In this document: positions 11,454 through 21,114 of the stretch, piece by piece | Position numbering within the stretch: the first letter of the stretch is position 1 | How the letters are laid out: every line of letters begins with the position of its first letter | From: Metaphire vulgaris | Lineage: Eukaryota > Annelida > Clitellata > Crassiclitellata > Megascolecidae | Assembly: GCA_018105865.1 (NCBI GenBank) | Contig: CM030833.1 | Coordinates: 13,484,381 to 13,548,380, forward strand | Direction: 5' to 3' | Length of the DNA: 64,000 nucleotides | Notes under the pieces: model-generated | Databases searched by the model: none | Told to the model about the DNA's origin: nothing | The model's input: the letters and a program-made list of their open reading frames with translations, nothing else | Translations under genes and position numbers: made by a program

Positions 11454-11613
11454 CAGTGGCTATTCTAGCCACCTAGACATTGGGGAGAGTTTAAAATTGA
11501 GGGTGAAACAGACATTGGGAGGTCATAATACTGGCCAAAATGTCTAAATTTTTGGAAGGATAATTCAAAATGGGGGAATTCCCCACCCCAGAGAAGTTCT
11601 AGAATAAACACTG
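11454..11613. mobile_element. hAT-type MITE, exact 8-bp TSD ATCGTGCG
   Basis: The ends CAGTGGCTATTCTAG and CTAGAATAAACACTG are inverted; the TSD is at 11446-11453 and 11614-11621. It is in the same end family as 3685-4038 but shorter and lacks the A-tract motif. Confidence 0.92.
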
Positions 11614-11699
11614 ATCGTGCGGAAGAATGGCCTGGAGCAGTGAGGTAAGGGCCTAGCTGAATAAGACTTAGTCATGGGCTCCGCGGTTCAATTTTTCGC

Positions 11700-11744
11700 C
11701 ACAGAATACACGCGTTGTTCTGAAAGTCAGAATAAAAATGGCTG
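11700..11744 (+). repeat. 45-bp dispersed repeat, copy 1 (copy 2 at 19519-19563)
   Basis: AGAATACACGCGTTGTTCTG followed by AAAGTC and AATAAAAATGGCTG is nearly identical at both places. In copy 2 it ends exactly where the (CTGA)n array starts. Confidence 0.8.
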
Positions 11745-11759
11745 TTGAAATCTTCGCCA

Positions 11760-12215
11760 TCATCTTTGTCCATCTTGGAAAGGGCATTTAGTATGCCCTT
11801 TTAATTGCCCATCGGAAGGATATATGGGAGGAAGGATAACCAGAGGAAGACCCAGGACCATATTAAGGCGAGGACTGAGGGGGCTGTAGCCCCCGGCCCA
11901 TCATGAAAATAGGCCCACCGATTTTCGAGATAACCTTTTTTTTGCTTGACAGCACGATTTGAAAGGGCGATGACCTTTTTTGCTCGTCAGAGATTTTCAG
12001 TATTAGGCGACGGCCTTTTTTTCTCAGCCCCCCGGCCCACTCGGACCTTAATCCGGCTCTGAGAAGACCGGGTACGTCACTGCTGCACTGGATGCTGACT
12101 AAAGACGGATACAAAGGATTCAAAGACCCAAGCTGCTGAAAGAGAAGGATGACGCCAATGGGAACCAGGACCTGCTTCCGGGCAGAGAACTTAAAGAAGA
12201 AGAAGAACTGCTCAT
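11760..12215 (+). mobile_element. LINE C-terminal remnant with AAG tail
   Basis: After mentally removing the MITE at 11853-12061, the flanks read like the basic GRP-rich C-terminus of an RTE-like LINE followed by TSLLHWMLTKDGY. The 3' end is an AAG-rich run near 12195-12210. It is heavily decayed. Confidence 0.5.
11853..12061. mobile_element. hAT-type MITE, 7/8 TSD
   Basis: Left CAGGACCATATTAAGG and right (reverse complement) CAGAGCCGGATTAAGG are terminal inverted repeats. The flanks GGAAGACC and AGAAGACC differ by one base. It contains three A-tract motif copies (about 11935, 11971, 12007). Confidence 0.85.
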
Positions 12216-12549
12216 TGCATTAGGCAGAGTCAACGAAATCTCCGTCGATGCAGAATGACCGAACTCTCATTCGTTACATCAGAACCACTCAGTTAGGCTA
12301 CACACCAAACAACCGAGCGACATCACCTTAGGCGGAATCACGAAATTCCTTTCTCCTCGCGAGAAAATGCTTCTTTCCGTTTCTCCAGGTAGCCTACGAT
12401 AATATATAGGTCCATGCCAGCCAAATGCCCTTCTAGTAATAGCAAATTTTGTAGTCATGTGGTCGCGGTGGCCAAATTGTGGCATTAGGACTTTTGAGGC
12501 GAACTTGAAGGTAGATACTAGATACATTTTACTGTCCCTAACGCGCGCT

Positions 12550-12870
12550 CAGAGATGAAAATAGGTCACTCGGAATGACTCATGAGTCCATGACCCATGT
12601 TGCGCATGAATCATGACCCATATGGGTCCGGAGAATTTAAGACTAAATATCTATTGTATTTTTTCAAAGCTGTCAAGCCATGTCTAAATTGACCAAGAGT
12701 GACGTAATTACCATAGAGGAGATACAACAAATGCATTGCGAATGTTTATTTGCCAAAGAGCGTGAACTTGTGATGGCATGCGCTGCATAACTGCGCGGTC
12801 GAAGTCCCAAAAATTGTATGGGTCATGGGTCAAGATCCACTGTATTGGTGACCCATTTGACCCAGTGGCG
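12550..12870. repeat. Scattered ATGGGTCA/TGACCCAT units
   Basis: Clusters at 12565-12632 and 12815-12866 carry repeated GGGTCA and TGACCC in both orientations, like 7325-7447. The sequence between is otherwise unassigned. Confidence 0.5.
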
Positions 12871-13103
12871 CCCACAGAAATTTTTCCAGGGGCGGAGCAA
12901 AATAACACAATGGTCACGGTTAATATAGATTTCAAGATATTCAATTTCACTGTTCTTAGCTAAAGATCAGTTTCAATTTTACTTTATGTAGGTTATCAGT
13001 AGTGTTTTAGTGTGTTGGTTAAAAGTCAAAATATAATCAGCTACAAAAATAGATCTGCATTTTCCAGAGGGCAAGTGTCCCATCTCGCCCCAATGCGCGG
13101 TCG

Positions 13104-13269
13104 CAGGGTTTAATCTAGGCCGTTTCCGGGGAAAAATTGCCCCTTTTCTCCCGGAAATTTCAAATTCACCCGGAAATTTTGGCATACTGCATCAACTAAC
13201 ATCAGCTCCCTAGCTGACTTCCCCGCGGCCTTGTCAGTCCCCGGAGTCCAGAGTCTAGATTAAACACTG
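13104..13269. mobile_element. hAT-type MITE, imperfect TSD
   Basis: The ends CAGGGTTTAATCTAGG and CTAGATTAAACACTG are inverted. It is a near copy of 24545-24713, which has an exact TSD. The flanks CGCGGTCG and CGCGTCGT match only with an indel. Confidence 0.8.
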
Positions 13270-13300
13270 CGCGTCGTGCGCGGGCGTTCATGGTCTCGAC

Positions 13301-13477
13301 CAGGATGCGATTTGTGACCTGGAGCAGTGGGGAGGGGACATGTCGAGCTTCGGGGTTGTAGTTGTTGAGGAAATGTAGCAGTGAGAGGATGTAGCTGTGG
13401 GGGGATGTAGCAGTAGGGAGGATGTAGTTGGGCAGTGGAGGGAGGAGATTACCCCTCCCACTACAAATCGCGCCCTG
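13301..13477. mobile_element. hAT-type MITE, exact 8-bp TSD GTCTCGAC
   Basis: The ends CAGGATGCGATTTGT and ACAAATCGCGCCCTG are inverted; the TSD is at 13293-13300 and 13478-13485. The interior has tandem GGATGTAGCAGTGG-like units. A related copy lies at 39299-39429. Confidence 0.9.
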
Positions 13478-13699
13478 GTCTCGACATAATCTGCTTAAAA
13501 TATGAAATTATATCGTCTAGACTATAGACATTAAAGCCACGGCAGTTTACAGCCTCAGTAGGGGTGTCGGCCAGCGTTCCATAAATACACATACACTGCT
13601 AGTTGGGGGTTTAATAGTGGCGCCGTTCAAGCCTGTGTTAGAACAAGGCGATTAGACACAGTCAGCGCGTCCTATAGGCCTATATTAACCCCTGATGGT

Positions 13700-14146
13700 C
13701 AGCGACATCTTTAGATTTTTTGGACGCCCTAGGCAGATTTGAATTTTCGCCCATTCACACACGGTCTGTAGTCTGTTACGGTAACGGTGCAACTGCCAAA
13801 CGCTAATACGTTATGCCTACCGTAAGACGATATTTCACATAACAAATAGCAAGTCTGTTAAAAATATGAAAGTAGGGCCTACCCACTAATTTTAGTCTAT
13901 GTGTTATGACTAGCAAGATTAAAATTACGACACCAAAAGTGCTCATGTCAGTGACGTCATGCAGCCCGCTATTATTTATGCCAAGAATAGCAAAGCAAAG
14001 AAAGGAATATTAAATTATATGCATTCGTTCATTATTCTATCAAAAACGCGCCTCAAAATGTTTTTTCGTTCCCGTTTTATTTCGCCCCTAAAAATTTTTC
14101 GCCCCTAGGCAGTGCCTGAAACTGCCTAAGCTTTAAGGTGGCCCTG
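13700..14146. mobile_element. hAT-type MITE, exact 8-bp TSD CTGATGGT
   Basis: Left CAGCGACATCTTTA and right (reverse complement) CAGGGCCACCTTAAAG are diverged inverted ends; the TSD is at 13692-13699 and 14147-14154. Subterminal CGCCC-TAGGCAG blocks are repeated inverted near both ends. Confidence 0.82.
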
Positions 14147-14154
14147 CTGATGGT

Positions 14155-14532
14155 TAGCGGCGCTGTCGAGTAGGCCTATCGACCTCTTTAGATTGGAGCG
14201 GCATTTGAGCTGAAAGCGACCGACGCGCTGATAACAGCCAACAGTCGCGTCACGTGATTTCGTTTCAAGTCGTTTTGATTACATCTTGACCTACTTAAGT
14301 CAATCTACGTTGGTCATGTCGCATGCTAACGTGCAGTCTCTGTACCGTAGGCTGAGAAGCTATTGACGTCGGCGTACGTCGTTTGACGTAATGAGTGCAG
14401 AGCGTAGCAGTCACTATCATGGGGGGGGTGACATTCGCCCAAACTTGAAGAGTTTCAAGAACACCCCTGTTCAATACTACTGAATCAAACGACTGAACGA
14501 AAGTAGGCTAACGCTCTCCTATACATATATGG
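14155..14532. other. Unassigned sequence
   Basis: No gene or repeat end was recognised; one TAGGCCTA lies near 14171. Confidence 0.4.
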
Positions 14533-14727
14533 CAGTGCGTTACTGCTCCAGGATTTGGCAAGTGGGGGGTGGGGCGTTGCGGTGGAAACTTCTAATCATG
14601 GGGCCAACCATTTGTTGCTAGGTATGTAGTAGTAGTAGTAAGTATATGGTGCCAACAGGGGGCCACTGGGGTCAGGCATTCGATAGGGGGCACGGGCCCC
14701 CGGGCCCCACATATGGAGCCGCCACTG
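14533..14727. mobile_element. hAT-type MITE, 7/8 TSD
   Basis: The right end is GAGCCGCCACTG; the left end CAGTGCGTTACTGCTCCAGG carries a small internal change from CAGTGGCGGCTCCAGG. The flanks are ATATATGG and ATAAATGG. It is a near copy of 7787-7964. Confidence 0.8.
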
Positions 14728-14812
14728 ATAAATGGACAATTCTCAGATTCCAACCTTCCATCCTCCAACAATGGTACCCTCTGTGAAAGATATAATGAAG
14801 ACAGTGGAAAAT

Positions 14813-15025
14813 TTGCAAATTTTTGACAAATTTTTGCAAATTTTTGACAAATTTTTGCAAAATTTTCACAAATTTTTGCAAATTTTGGGCAAATTTTAGG
14901 CACTTTTGCAATTTTTTGCAAATTTTTTGCCAATTTTGAGCAATTTGGCAAATTTTAGGGCCAATGTTGGAAAATTTGCATTTTTTAATATTTTTTGGCA
15001 ATTTTGGCAATTTTTTTGCACATTA
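14813..15025. repeat. Degenerate TTTTTGCAAA array
   Basis: About 20 imperfect 9-11 bp units of AATTTTTGCAA and AATTTTTGACA run in tandem. The reverse strand gives a Lys-rich pseudo-ORF that is an artefact. Confidence 0.85.
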
Positions 15026-15373
15026 ATACATTATAAATTAATATTTTCAGTGTCAGCGTCCTCAACGTTTTCATGACATCGACTGATTGATTGCCTTTCC
15101 CCTTCAGTTGAATAATCACTTTATGTACTAATTTTCAGCCAAGTCGACTGAGTAAGCCAGAAGCAGGAATGACTTAAAGTTTCTGCCGGTGCCCAGTTTT
15201 CAACCTTGAACCTCGACTCTGGACCACCATAACCATATACAAAATGTAACTGATATATAATATTTCATAGCAATAATTAATTAATTACATGTTACGCATG
15301 TTCCATTCATGCTCATAAGCCAGAGCGTTGGAAAACAGAATAGAAAACAAAAGCATAAAAACGCATTTTCAGA

Positions 15374-15375
<2 letters not shown>

Positions 15376-15429
<54 letters not shown>
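15376..15429. repeat. (ATT)n microsatellite
   Basis: About 18 uninterrupted ATT units lie 20 bp downstream of the splice donor of the glutamine synthetase-like exon. Confidence 0.95.
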
Positions 15430-15450
15430 TGTCGGTGTGATGTTAGTTAC

Positions 15451-15788
15451 CTGGACAGCCATCCATATTCCCGTTTCCACGGAAGTTGTATCAAGGTGTT
15501 TGGATCAGGTACGATGTTCATCTCTGGATCGGCGCCATCCGCTTTGAAGAACATCGCCGCCGGAACCCCGCACCCGCGTCTCTGGACATCGCGGATCGCC
15601 CGACGGGGCACCACCGAGACGCGGTTGTCCGAATTCAGAGTGCTGTAGGAGACGAGGAAATACTTGATGCCCAGTTCCTTCGCCTTCGTCTCCAGGTCGA
15701 CGTCGCCGACTGGCAGCGGAAGCGGCGTCCGATCCGGGTCCAGATCCGTGAATCCGGACTCGGCTCTGCTACCGACGAGATCCGCCAT
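15451..15788 (-). CDS. GlnT/type III-like glutamine synthetase, first coding exon
   Basis: The exon starts with ATG at 15788 in a good context (AAAATGGCG) and ends after CCAG at a GTAACT donor (15450-15449), leaving codon phase 2. The 112 codons begin MADLVGSRAESGF. The part from about residue 35, LGIKYFLVSY through the RAIRDV...GCG block to IVPDP...LIQLPWKREYGW, matches the N-terminal beta-grasp domain of bacterial-type GlnT glutamine synthetases (type III/gamma-glutamylmethylamide group). In that enzyme group this domain helps form the active site between subunits, and the catalytic domain follows. No later exon is visible toward position 1, so either intron 1 is longer than 15 kb and leaves the window, or the gene is truncated. 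The frame is clean and GC-rich, unlike the surrounding repeats. The family call is secure; activity is not. Confidence 0.8.
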
Positions 15789-16228
15789 TTTTCTGACTGT
15801 CGCCGTCAGTTGACGATACAGAAGCAGCAGAAGACGATGACGATTGACAGAAGGCGTCGATCGAGTGAGAACGAGGAGCGCCTCTCTCTCATAGACGACG
15901 CTACTCGAAAAACCTTAACACTAACACCACTTCAGAATCTCATCACATGCGCACACACACATGCACGCACACACGGACGTCGAAGCCCCGCCGCCTGGCG
16001 GAGAGAGAGAGAGGGGGGAGCGGCGCGATAGCCGTCGTCGACCCAGCAGCCCGGGCCTCGTCCGCTTCGACCCGACGACAGTCCATTGAACGGTATGCAC
16101 GTTGCGGCGACCATGTTCATCTTCTTCGCGCAAAGAACGGACGATGGTCTGATATCTAGATTACTTCTTCTCAGTTGAACGAATATTTGTCTTTTGCATT
16201 TGATTCAATGCGAGCGATCGATAGAGCG
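15789..16228 (-). promoter_or_regulatory. Probable promoter/5' UTR of the glutamine synthetase-like gene
   Basis: This CpG-rich, transposon-free interval directly upstream of the ATG at 15788 contains CA-rich (about 15951-15975) and GA-rich (about 16001-16018) tracts and no TATA box at a convincing distance. The role is inferred from position and composition. Confidence 0.45.
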
Positions 16229-16658
16229 GGCATCAGCAGGGGCGTCTATCCTAAGGGGCAATGACGCACGTTGCGTCATTGAAATTTCGGGGGGAGGGGA
16301 TTTTTGTTTTAACTTACATTTTCTATAATTCAATGCACCAGCCAGAGCCAGTCACAGTCGGCCATGAACAACATTATTAGCAATGCTGGACTGCTGGTGC
16401 CGGGTGACCGTGATGCTAATTAAAGGGCCGCTAACGGAAGTGAGTATTGTGGATGGTCGCTTGGTCGAAGAAGATAGTAATTAGTAATTACTGTGCGCAT
16501 TGCGCATCTTACTTATTTCTGCATCCGCTGATTTGCACACAGCTGAACTTTGACGTCATAATTTACACAGTATCCGCAAATTTTGCAAACACGAACAGTA
16601 AAGCTGTTGTAACTAGTTCTTATTAAAAATTACAGTTACAATTACTTAAGTTCTAAAT

Positions 16659-16788
16659 ATGCCACGTGAAACAACAATTTACAAGTATAAGTGCTGGGAA
16701 CCACTATGTGGTAATCTCGTCCGTTCAGACAAATGGAAGTCGCATTGTCATTTTTTTGTCAATCCCATCACAAGTGGAAAGCTGCAAG
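16659..16788 (+). pseudogene. Possible zinc-finger exon of the hAT element
   Basis: An ATG opens a frame containing YKYKCWEPLCGNLVRSDKWK then SHCH, a Cys4-spaced Cys followed by HxH-like spacing, and the frame ends at CAAG|GTAACC, a plausible donor. Small C2H2/BED-like fingers of this kind occur at the N-terminus of transposases. It sits near the left end of the 16237-18809 element, fitting a relic 5' transposase exon. No downstream exon was found. The assignment is inference. Confidence 0.35.
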
Positions 16789-16919
16789 GTAACCTTAAGT
16801 CTAGTCTATACTATACCAGTACAGTACTCACTGCAACAATTATTGTGAATGACCCATATCACGGATTATGCTTATGCTATTGTCAAGCCTATTGACATTG
16901 ATTACGGTTGATTGATGTT

Positions 16920-17745
16920 AAAGTAAAGTAAGTAAAGTAAAATCTCGTGGATTTCTATAGCGCCTTGGAAAGCAGCACAACAGTAGCTGCTTATTCTTAG
17001 GCGCTCAGCCTCTCTTAAAATAGCTATGGGGAAGGTAATAATAATGTGATTTTAAGTGGTTTAGGAGGCTAAGTAAGCCTGTGTGAAAACCACTGATGTA
17101 ACCATCTGCATTCAATAACCTAGTTTATCTAGATAGCCTTTGAATCCGTTCACTGTTTCAACTGTCACTCCCACCTCGTCCAAACTGTTCCATTTGTCCA
17201 CAACCCTTGCACTAAAAAAGTTTTTCTTTCTTGGACCAACCCTCTGCTTAAACATTTTGCACTTGTGGCCTCTTGTGCTGCTATAGTGTGCCAATGTAAA
17301 GAATCGATCGTATGGCACATCTACTTTCCCAGTCATTATTTTGTATGTTTCTATCAAATCCCCTCTTTCTCTTTTCCTTTCTAATGTTGTCAGTCCACAA
17401 TATTGAAGTCTTTTTTCGTAGCTTAAATTATGGCACCCATTGACCATCTTCGTTGCTCGTCTTTGCACTTTTTCTAAAAGTTCTATATCTTTTTTCAAGA
17501 ATGGATTCCAAGCCTGAACACAGTATTCCAGATGAGGCCTTACTAATGACTTATAAAGTTTAATGATTATCTCTTTGTCACGACTCACAATTGTCCTTTT
17601 CACCATTCCCAACATTTGGTTTCCCTTTTTTGCTGCCTCCATGCATTGGTATATTATCAGCCAGGCAATATTCAACGTCCAAAGGGCAGTGAGGCTAGGT
17701 TGTTACAGCTATGGAGGATATGATTTGATATGTTATTGCTGCTAG
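16920..17745 (-). mobile_element. L2-like LINE 3' end, split by another LINE
   Basis: 16920-17038 and about 17658-17745 together match, in reverse, the 3' UTR at 26990-27165 (CGCTATAGAAATCCACGAGA tail, GCTGAGCGCCTAAGAATAAG, CAACCTAGCCTCACTGCCC). The CR1-like LINE 17041-17656 lies between them. Confidence 0.85.
17041..17656 (-). mobile_element. CR1-like LINE, 5' truncated, open C-terminal ORF
   Basis: The minus-strand frame from about 17650 to 17112 is unbroken and reads KRTIVSRDKEIIIKLYKSLV, then RPHLEYCVQAWNPFLKKDIE, RGDLIETYKI and FSARVVDKWNSLDE. That is the C-terminal third of a CR1-group reverse transcriptase. Next comes a 3' UTR with the stem-loop AGTGGTTTTCACACAGG...CTAAACCACTT and a short ATT-rich tail. 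It is inserted inside an L2-like LINE end, so it is younger. The lack of stops suggests recent activity, but the element is truncated. Confidence 0.9.
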
Positions 17746-18158
17746 TAAAATTTACAAGTACAACAAAAATTATGACTATGAGTCAGTGAGTGAGTCACAT
17801 GTTTGCATGGGTTGATTAAGCTCTTTTTCCCGTCCAAATGCAGACATTGAAGGTCTGCGGTCAGAGCATGAGAGGAGTTATTTCCAGCTGCATTTACGAC
17901 TGCAATGGCATCATTCATCAAGCGTGCGTTATGCTATCCTATTGCTCAAAGTCAAAAATGTTATCTAAGAATAAGATTTTAGTCAGATCTTTTTCTTTCT
18001 GAGACTTCGTGTACCACATATAGATACAACTTGTTCAGAAATACTTTGCTTAGTGTATCTCAATTCATTAATTACACTGCTGCGATCTATATAGTCTACT
18101 GTAGCTTGTTTGATGTTGCTGCCAAAATTTCACACTGTAATTTGCATGTATCCCATAT

Positions 18159-18348
18159 CAGGGGCGGCGCTAGGAGGGTGGGTCCGCGGGTCCGGACCCA
18201 CACAGCCTCGGACAGGAGCACCCAAGCAAATCGTGCAAATACGCAGAGAAATTTTGATTGGGGAGGGGCGAGGGGTAGTCTGAGCCGGGTCCTGGCTGTG
18301 TAGATTCCATTAGACCCACCCAGTCAACAAAACCGAGCGCCGCACCTG
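18159..18348. mobile_element. hAT-type MITE, exact 8-bp TSD TCCCATAT
   Basis: The ends CAGGGGCGGCGCTAGG and CCGAGCGCCGCACCTG are inverted; the TSD is at 18151-18158 and 18349-18356. It is nested in the larger 16237-18809 hAT element. Confidence 0.92.
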
Positions 18349-19057
18349 TCCCATATTGTAAACAAAAAATTACAGACTACCTTACCTACCGTGGGCCTGG
18401 CGCTGGCTCGTTGTTGATATTACACTTAAAAGTGGAAGAAGAGAAGTTTTCAAAACTTTGGGTCAAAGGACACAAATACTGATGTTTACGTATTTCTTTT
18501 AATTGCGTGTAGCAGTTGAATGATTGATTTCAGGCCTGATTCTAATACCAATTTTATCCTTCTAAAGTTGACCAGGATGCGTGAATTTGCTTATAAAATT
18601 TCAAGAAAAAAAAATTTTTTTTTTGGGGGGGGTTACACCCCCCCGAACCCCTTTGGTAGGAGGTGGTACAACCCCCTCCCTGCACCTTCCCCCGTTCGGC
18701 CTTCGGCCTTGCGCGGTATGATTATGATATAATATGCCAGCCATTGGGGGGAGAAGAGGATTTTGCGTCATTGCCGTTGGGGGGATAGACGGATAATTAG
18801 ACGCCCCTGGGCATCAGTGGGCGTGATATTTTTATTATCTGTGGGTGTTTACGACCCTTAGACGAACTGTCAGGTCCGCTCGGCTATAATCCAAAAACTC
18901 CCCGAACCTTGTTACCGTCAATCGTAAACCCGTGAGCGAAAGCGAGAGCGAGATATTAATTAAGCGAACTGGATTTTTTCCAAGCCACAATTAGCGGGTC
19001 GGACTGACTCAGAGCAAGCCACATTTTTACATTAAAATTTTTCGCATAATCTGCGGC

Positions 19058-19290
19058 TATTTGCCAGTTAAAACCTCGGTAGGTGATCGTACCTTTCGAG
19101 TTACTGCCGCGAAGACCTGGAATAGTCTGCCTTCTACTATACAAAACTTGTCATCACTCATCACGCGATACGTTCAAGAAGCACCTGAAGACATATGGTT
19201 TTCCAGACCAGCTACATGTCTCATGTTAATAACTAACACTGTAATGTGTTCACGCAGTCCGCTATTGGATAAGTTACCACATAAATCTTA
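19058..19290 (+). mobile_element. CR1/L2-like LINE 3' fragment
   Basis: The frame reads GDRTFRVTAAKTWNSLPSTI, a conserved reverse-transcriptase C-terminal segment, then a 3' UTR matching 42330-42480 (CACGCAGTCCGCTATTGGAT against CACCCAGTCTGCTATCGGAT). It is followed by triplet repeats. Confidence 0.8.
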
Positions 19291-19292
19291 AC

Positions 19293-19296
19293 TTTT

Positions 19297-19327
<31 letters not shown>

Positions 19328-19366
19328 CTACTACTACTACTACTACTGCTACTACTATATACTAGG

Positions 19367-19444
<78 letters not shown>

Positions 19445-19446
19445 AC

Positions 19447-19490
<44 letters not shown>
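19293..19490. repeat. (CAA)n, (CTA)n and (AAT)n microsatellites
   Basis: Three triplet arrays lie in series, probably grown from the preceding LINE tail. Reverse-strand poly-Ser/Ile ORFs here are artefacts. Confidence 0.95.
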
Positions 19491-19493
<3 letters not shown>

Positions 19494-19562
19494 AATCAGC
19501 AGTTTCGTTTGCGCTACAAGCGCAGAATACACGCGTTGTTCTGAAAGTCGTAATAAAAATGG

Positions 19563-19914
19563 CTGACTGACTGACTGACTGACTGACTGACTGACTGACT
19601 GACTGACTGACTGACTGACTGACTGACTGACTGACTGACTGACTGACTGACTGACTGACTGACTGACTGACTGACTGACTGACTGACTGACTGACTGACT
19701 GACTGACTGACTGACTGACTGACTGACTGACTGACTGACTGACTGACTGACTGACTGACTGACTGACTGACTGACTGACTGACTGACTGACTGACTGACT
19801 GACTGACTGACTGACTGACTGACTGACTGACTGACGATGACTGACTGACTGACTGACTGACTGACTGACTGACTGACTGACTGACTGACTGACTGACTGA
19901 CTGACTGACTGACT
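19563..19914. repeat. (CTGA)n tetranucleotide array
   Basis: About 350 bp of CTGA with a single visible interruption (GACGATGACTG near 19833). It begins at the end of the 45-bp repeat shared with 11700-11744, where only one CTG is present. Confidence 0.97.
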
Positions 19915-20050
19915 GATCACAAGAACTCTTTCGGATAATTGATCCACGGTGGTCAGAAGTAAAAAAAACAGCTATAGGCCTAATAAACTACTTTCAGCGC
20001 ACAGTATAAGCCAAGGCCTAGTTTAACGTTTAAGGCCTAGTTTTATCCCT

Positions 20051-20445
20051 GAGCGCATCATCTACAAGAGATGCTGCCTGACATTCCGGGCCCTCAATGA
20101 TCCCGCCTGCCCAGTCTACTTGGCTGAACTTGTGCATAGGCCATCGCTTACTGACTGTCGGCGGCAGCTTCGTTCATGTAATCGGGTCCAATTGGTTGTA
20201 CCCCCTCCATCTAAGACAGTGAAATTTGGGGAGAGGTCTTTCACCCGGGGGAATCCCCTCCTCTGGAATTCGCTGCCCGACATTGTGACTAACGCGACTA
20301 GTCTAGAAATGTTTGCTACCAGACTAAAGACGCACTTGTTTAACATCTCATTTAAGTGCAATCTGTAAAGCGCTCTTGATCTTGGCCTGCTGTGATTATA
20401 GCGCTATATAAGTTGGCATTTTAACTAACTATTAACTAACTAACG
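20051..20445 (+). mobile_element. CR1/L2-like LINE 3' end
   Basis: From 20051 one frame is open to the stop near 20368, reading [45 protein letters not shown] and LEMFATRLKTHLF. It ends in a 3' UTR with GCGCTATATAAGTTGGCATT and a (TAAC)n tail. It is 5' truncated and related to 3008, 34010 and 38290. Confidence 0.88.
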
Positions 20446-20650
20446 TGCAGCGATACACAAAATGTGCAGTGATAAAATGAAAATATGCAGTGGTAAAACG
20501 CAATTTTCTGCGCTTTGTGCACTGATAAATTTTCCGGACGACCCTTTTGGCTTTTTTTTTCGCGGATATCCACAAATTTTCTGAGTTTAGTGCAGTGATA
20601 AATTTTTCTTAAAACAGTCTCTGCACAAGCCTAGTCATTAAAATAGCTAT
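20446..20650. repeat. Degenerate GTGCAGTGATAAA-unit repeat
   Basis: Five or so imperfect units of (G/A)TGCAGTGRTAAAA recur at irregular spacing. Function unknown. Confidence 0.55.
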
Positions 20651-21114
20651 CACTTTCGTCTTACGTGCATTCGTCACAGGTGACTGAATACTAGGCCTAT
20701 TTACCATATTTCAGATGTTACTATAGGCTACATCAAAAGCAGTATTAGGTCAACAACTTAATTGGCCTTCTAAAGCCAGAGGTTTAAAATGACCCGCATT
20801 CCTGCACATTGTCCACTGATTTGAAAAAGGCCCCGAGGAAGATCAGCCAGGGTTCTGCTTCTTAATAACATCAGCCAATATCATTTAACATGTTATTGTT
20901 ATTAACTTATTAAGCATGGAACTAAAGAAGAGACTGATGAAAGACGTTGATATGGATCGTGACCGTAAATATGTCGGAAACCTGGACTTTACAGAAAAAG
21001 GACATTCAAAAACTGAAGCATTCAAAATTTGACTAGGTAGGAAGGTGAAAAAGATCAAGTGGACAGACGAGAAATCAAACGAGGAGGTACTGCAGATCAA
21101 AGATGTAAAAAATG

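Larger units (their letters stand above)
16237..18809. mobile_element. 2.6-kb hAT element with nested insertions, exact TSD GGCATCAG
   Basis: The ends CAGGGGCGTCTATC and TAGACGCCCCTG are inverted, with a further matching GGCAATGACGCA block inside each end. The TSD is at 16229-16236 and 18810-18817. The element contains an L2-like LINE piece (16920-17745), itself split by a CR1-like LINE (17041-17656), and a hAT MITE (18159-18348). It was therefore the first of these to arrive. No intact transposase remains. Confidence 0.9.

Noticed and set aside
12865..12900. CAGTGGCGCCCACAG as the left end of another hAT element
   Set aside because: No inverted partner or 8-bp duplication was found downstream.
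14592..15010. Lys/Phe-rich minus ORFs (119 and 112 codons)
   Set aside because: They derive from the degenerate TTTTTGCAAA array.
15486..16031. 181-codon plus ORF
   Set aside because: It is mostly antisense to the glutamine synthetase-like exon and its GC-rich 5' region, with no recognisable family.
19288..19947. 219-codon minus ORF rich in Ser, Val, Gln and Cys
   Set aside because: It is produced entirely by the CTGA, CTA and AAT arrays.
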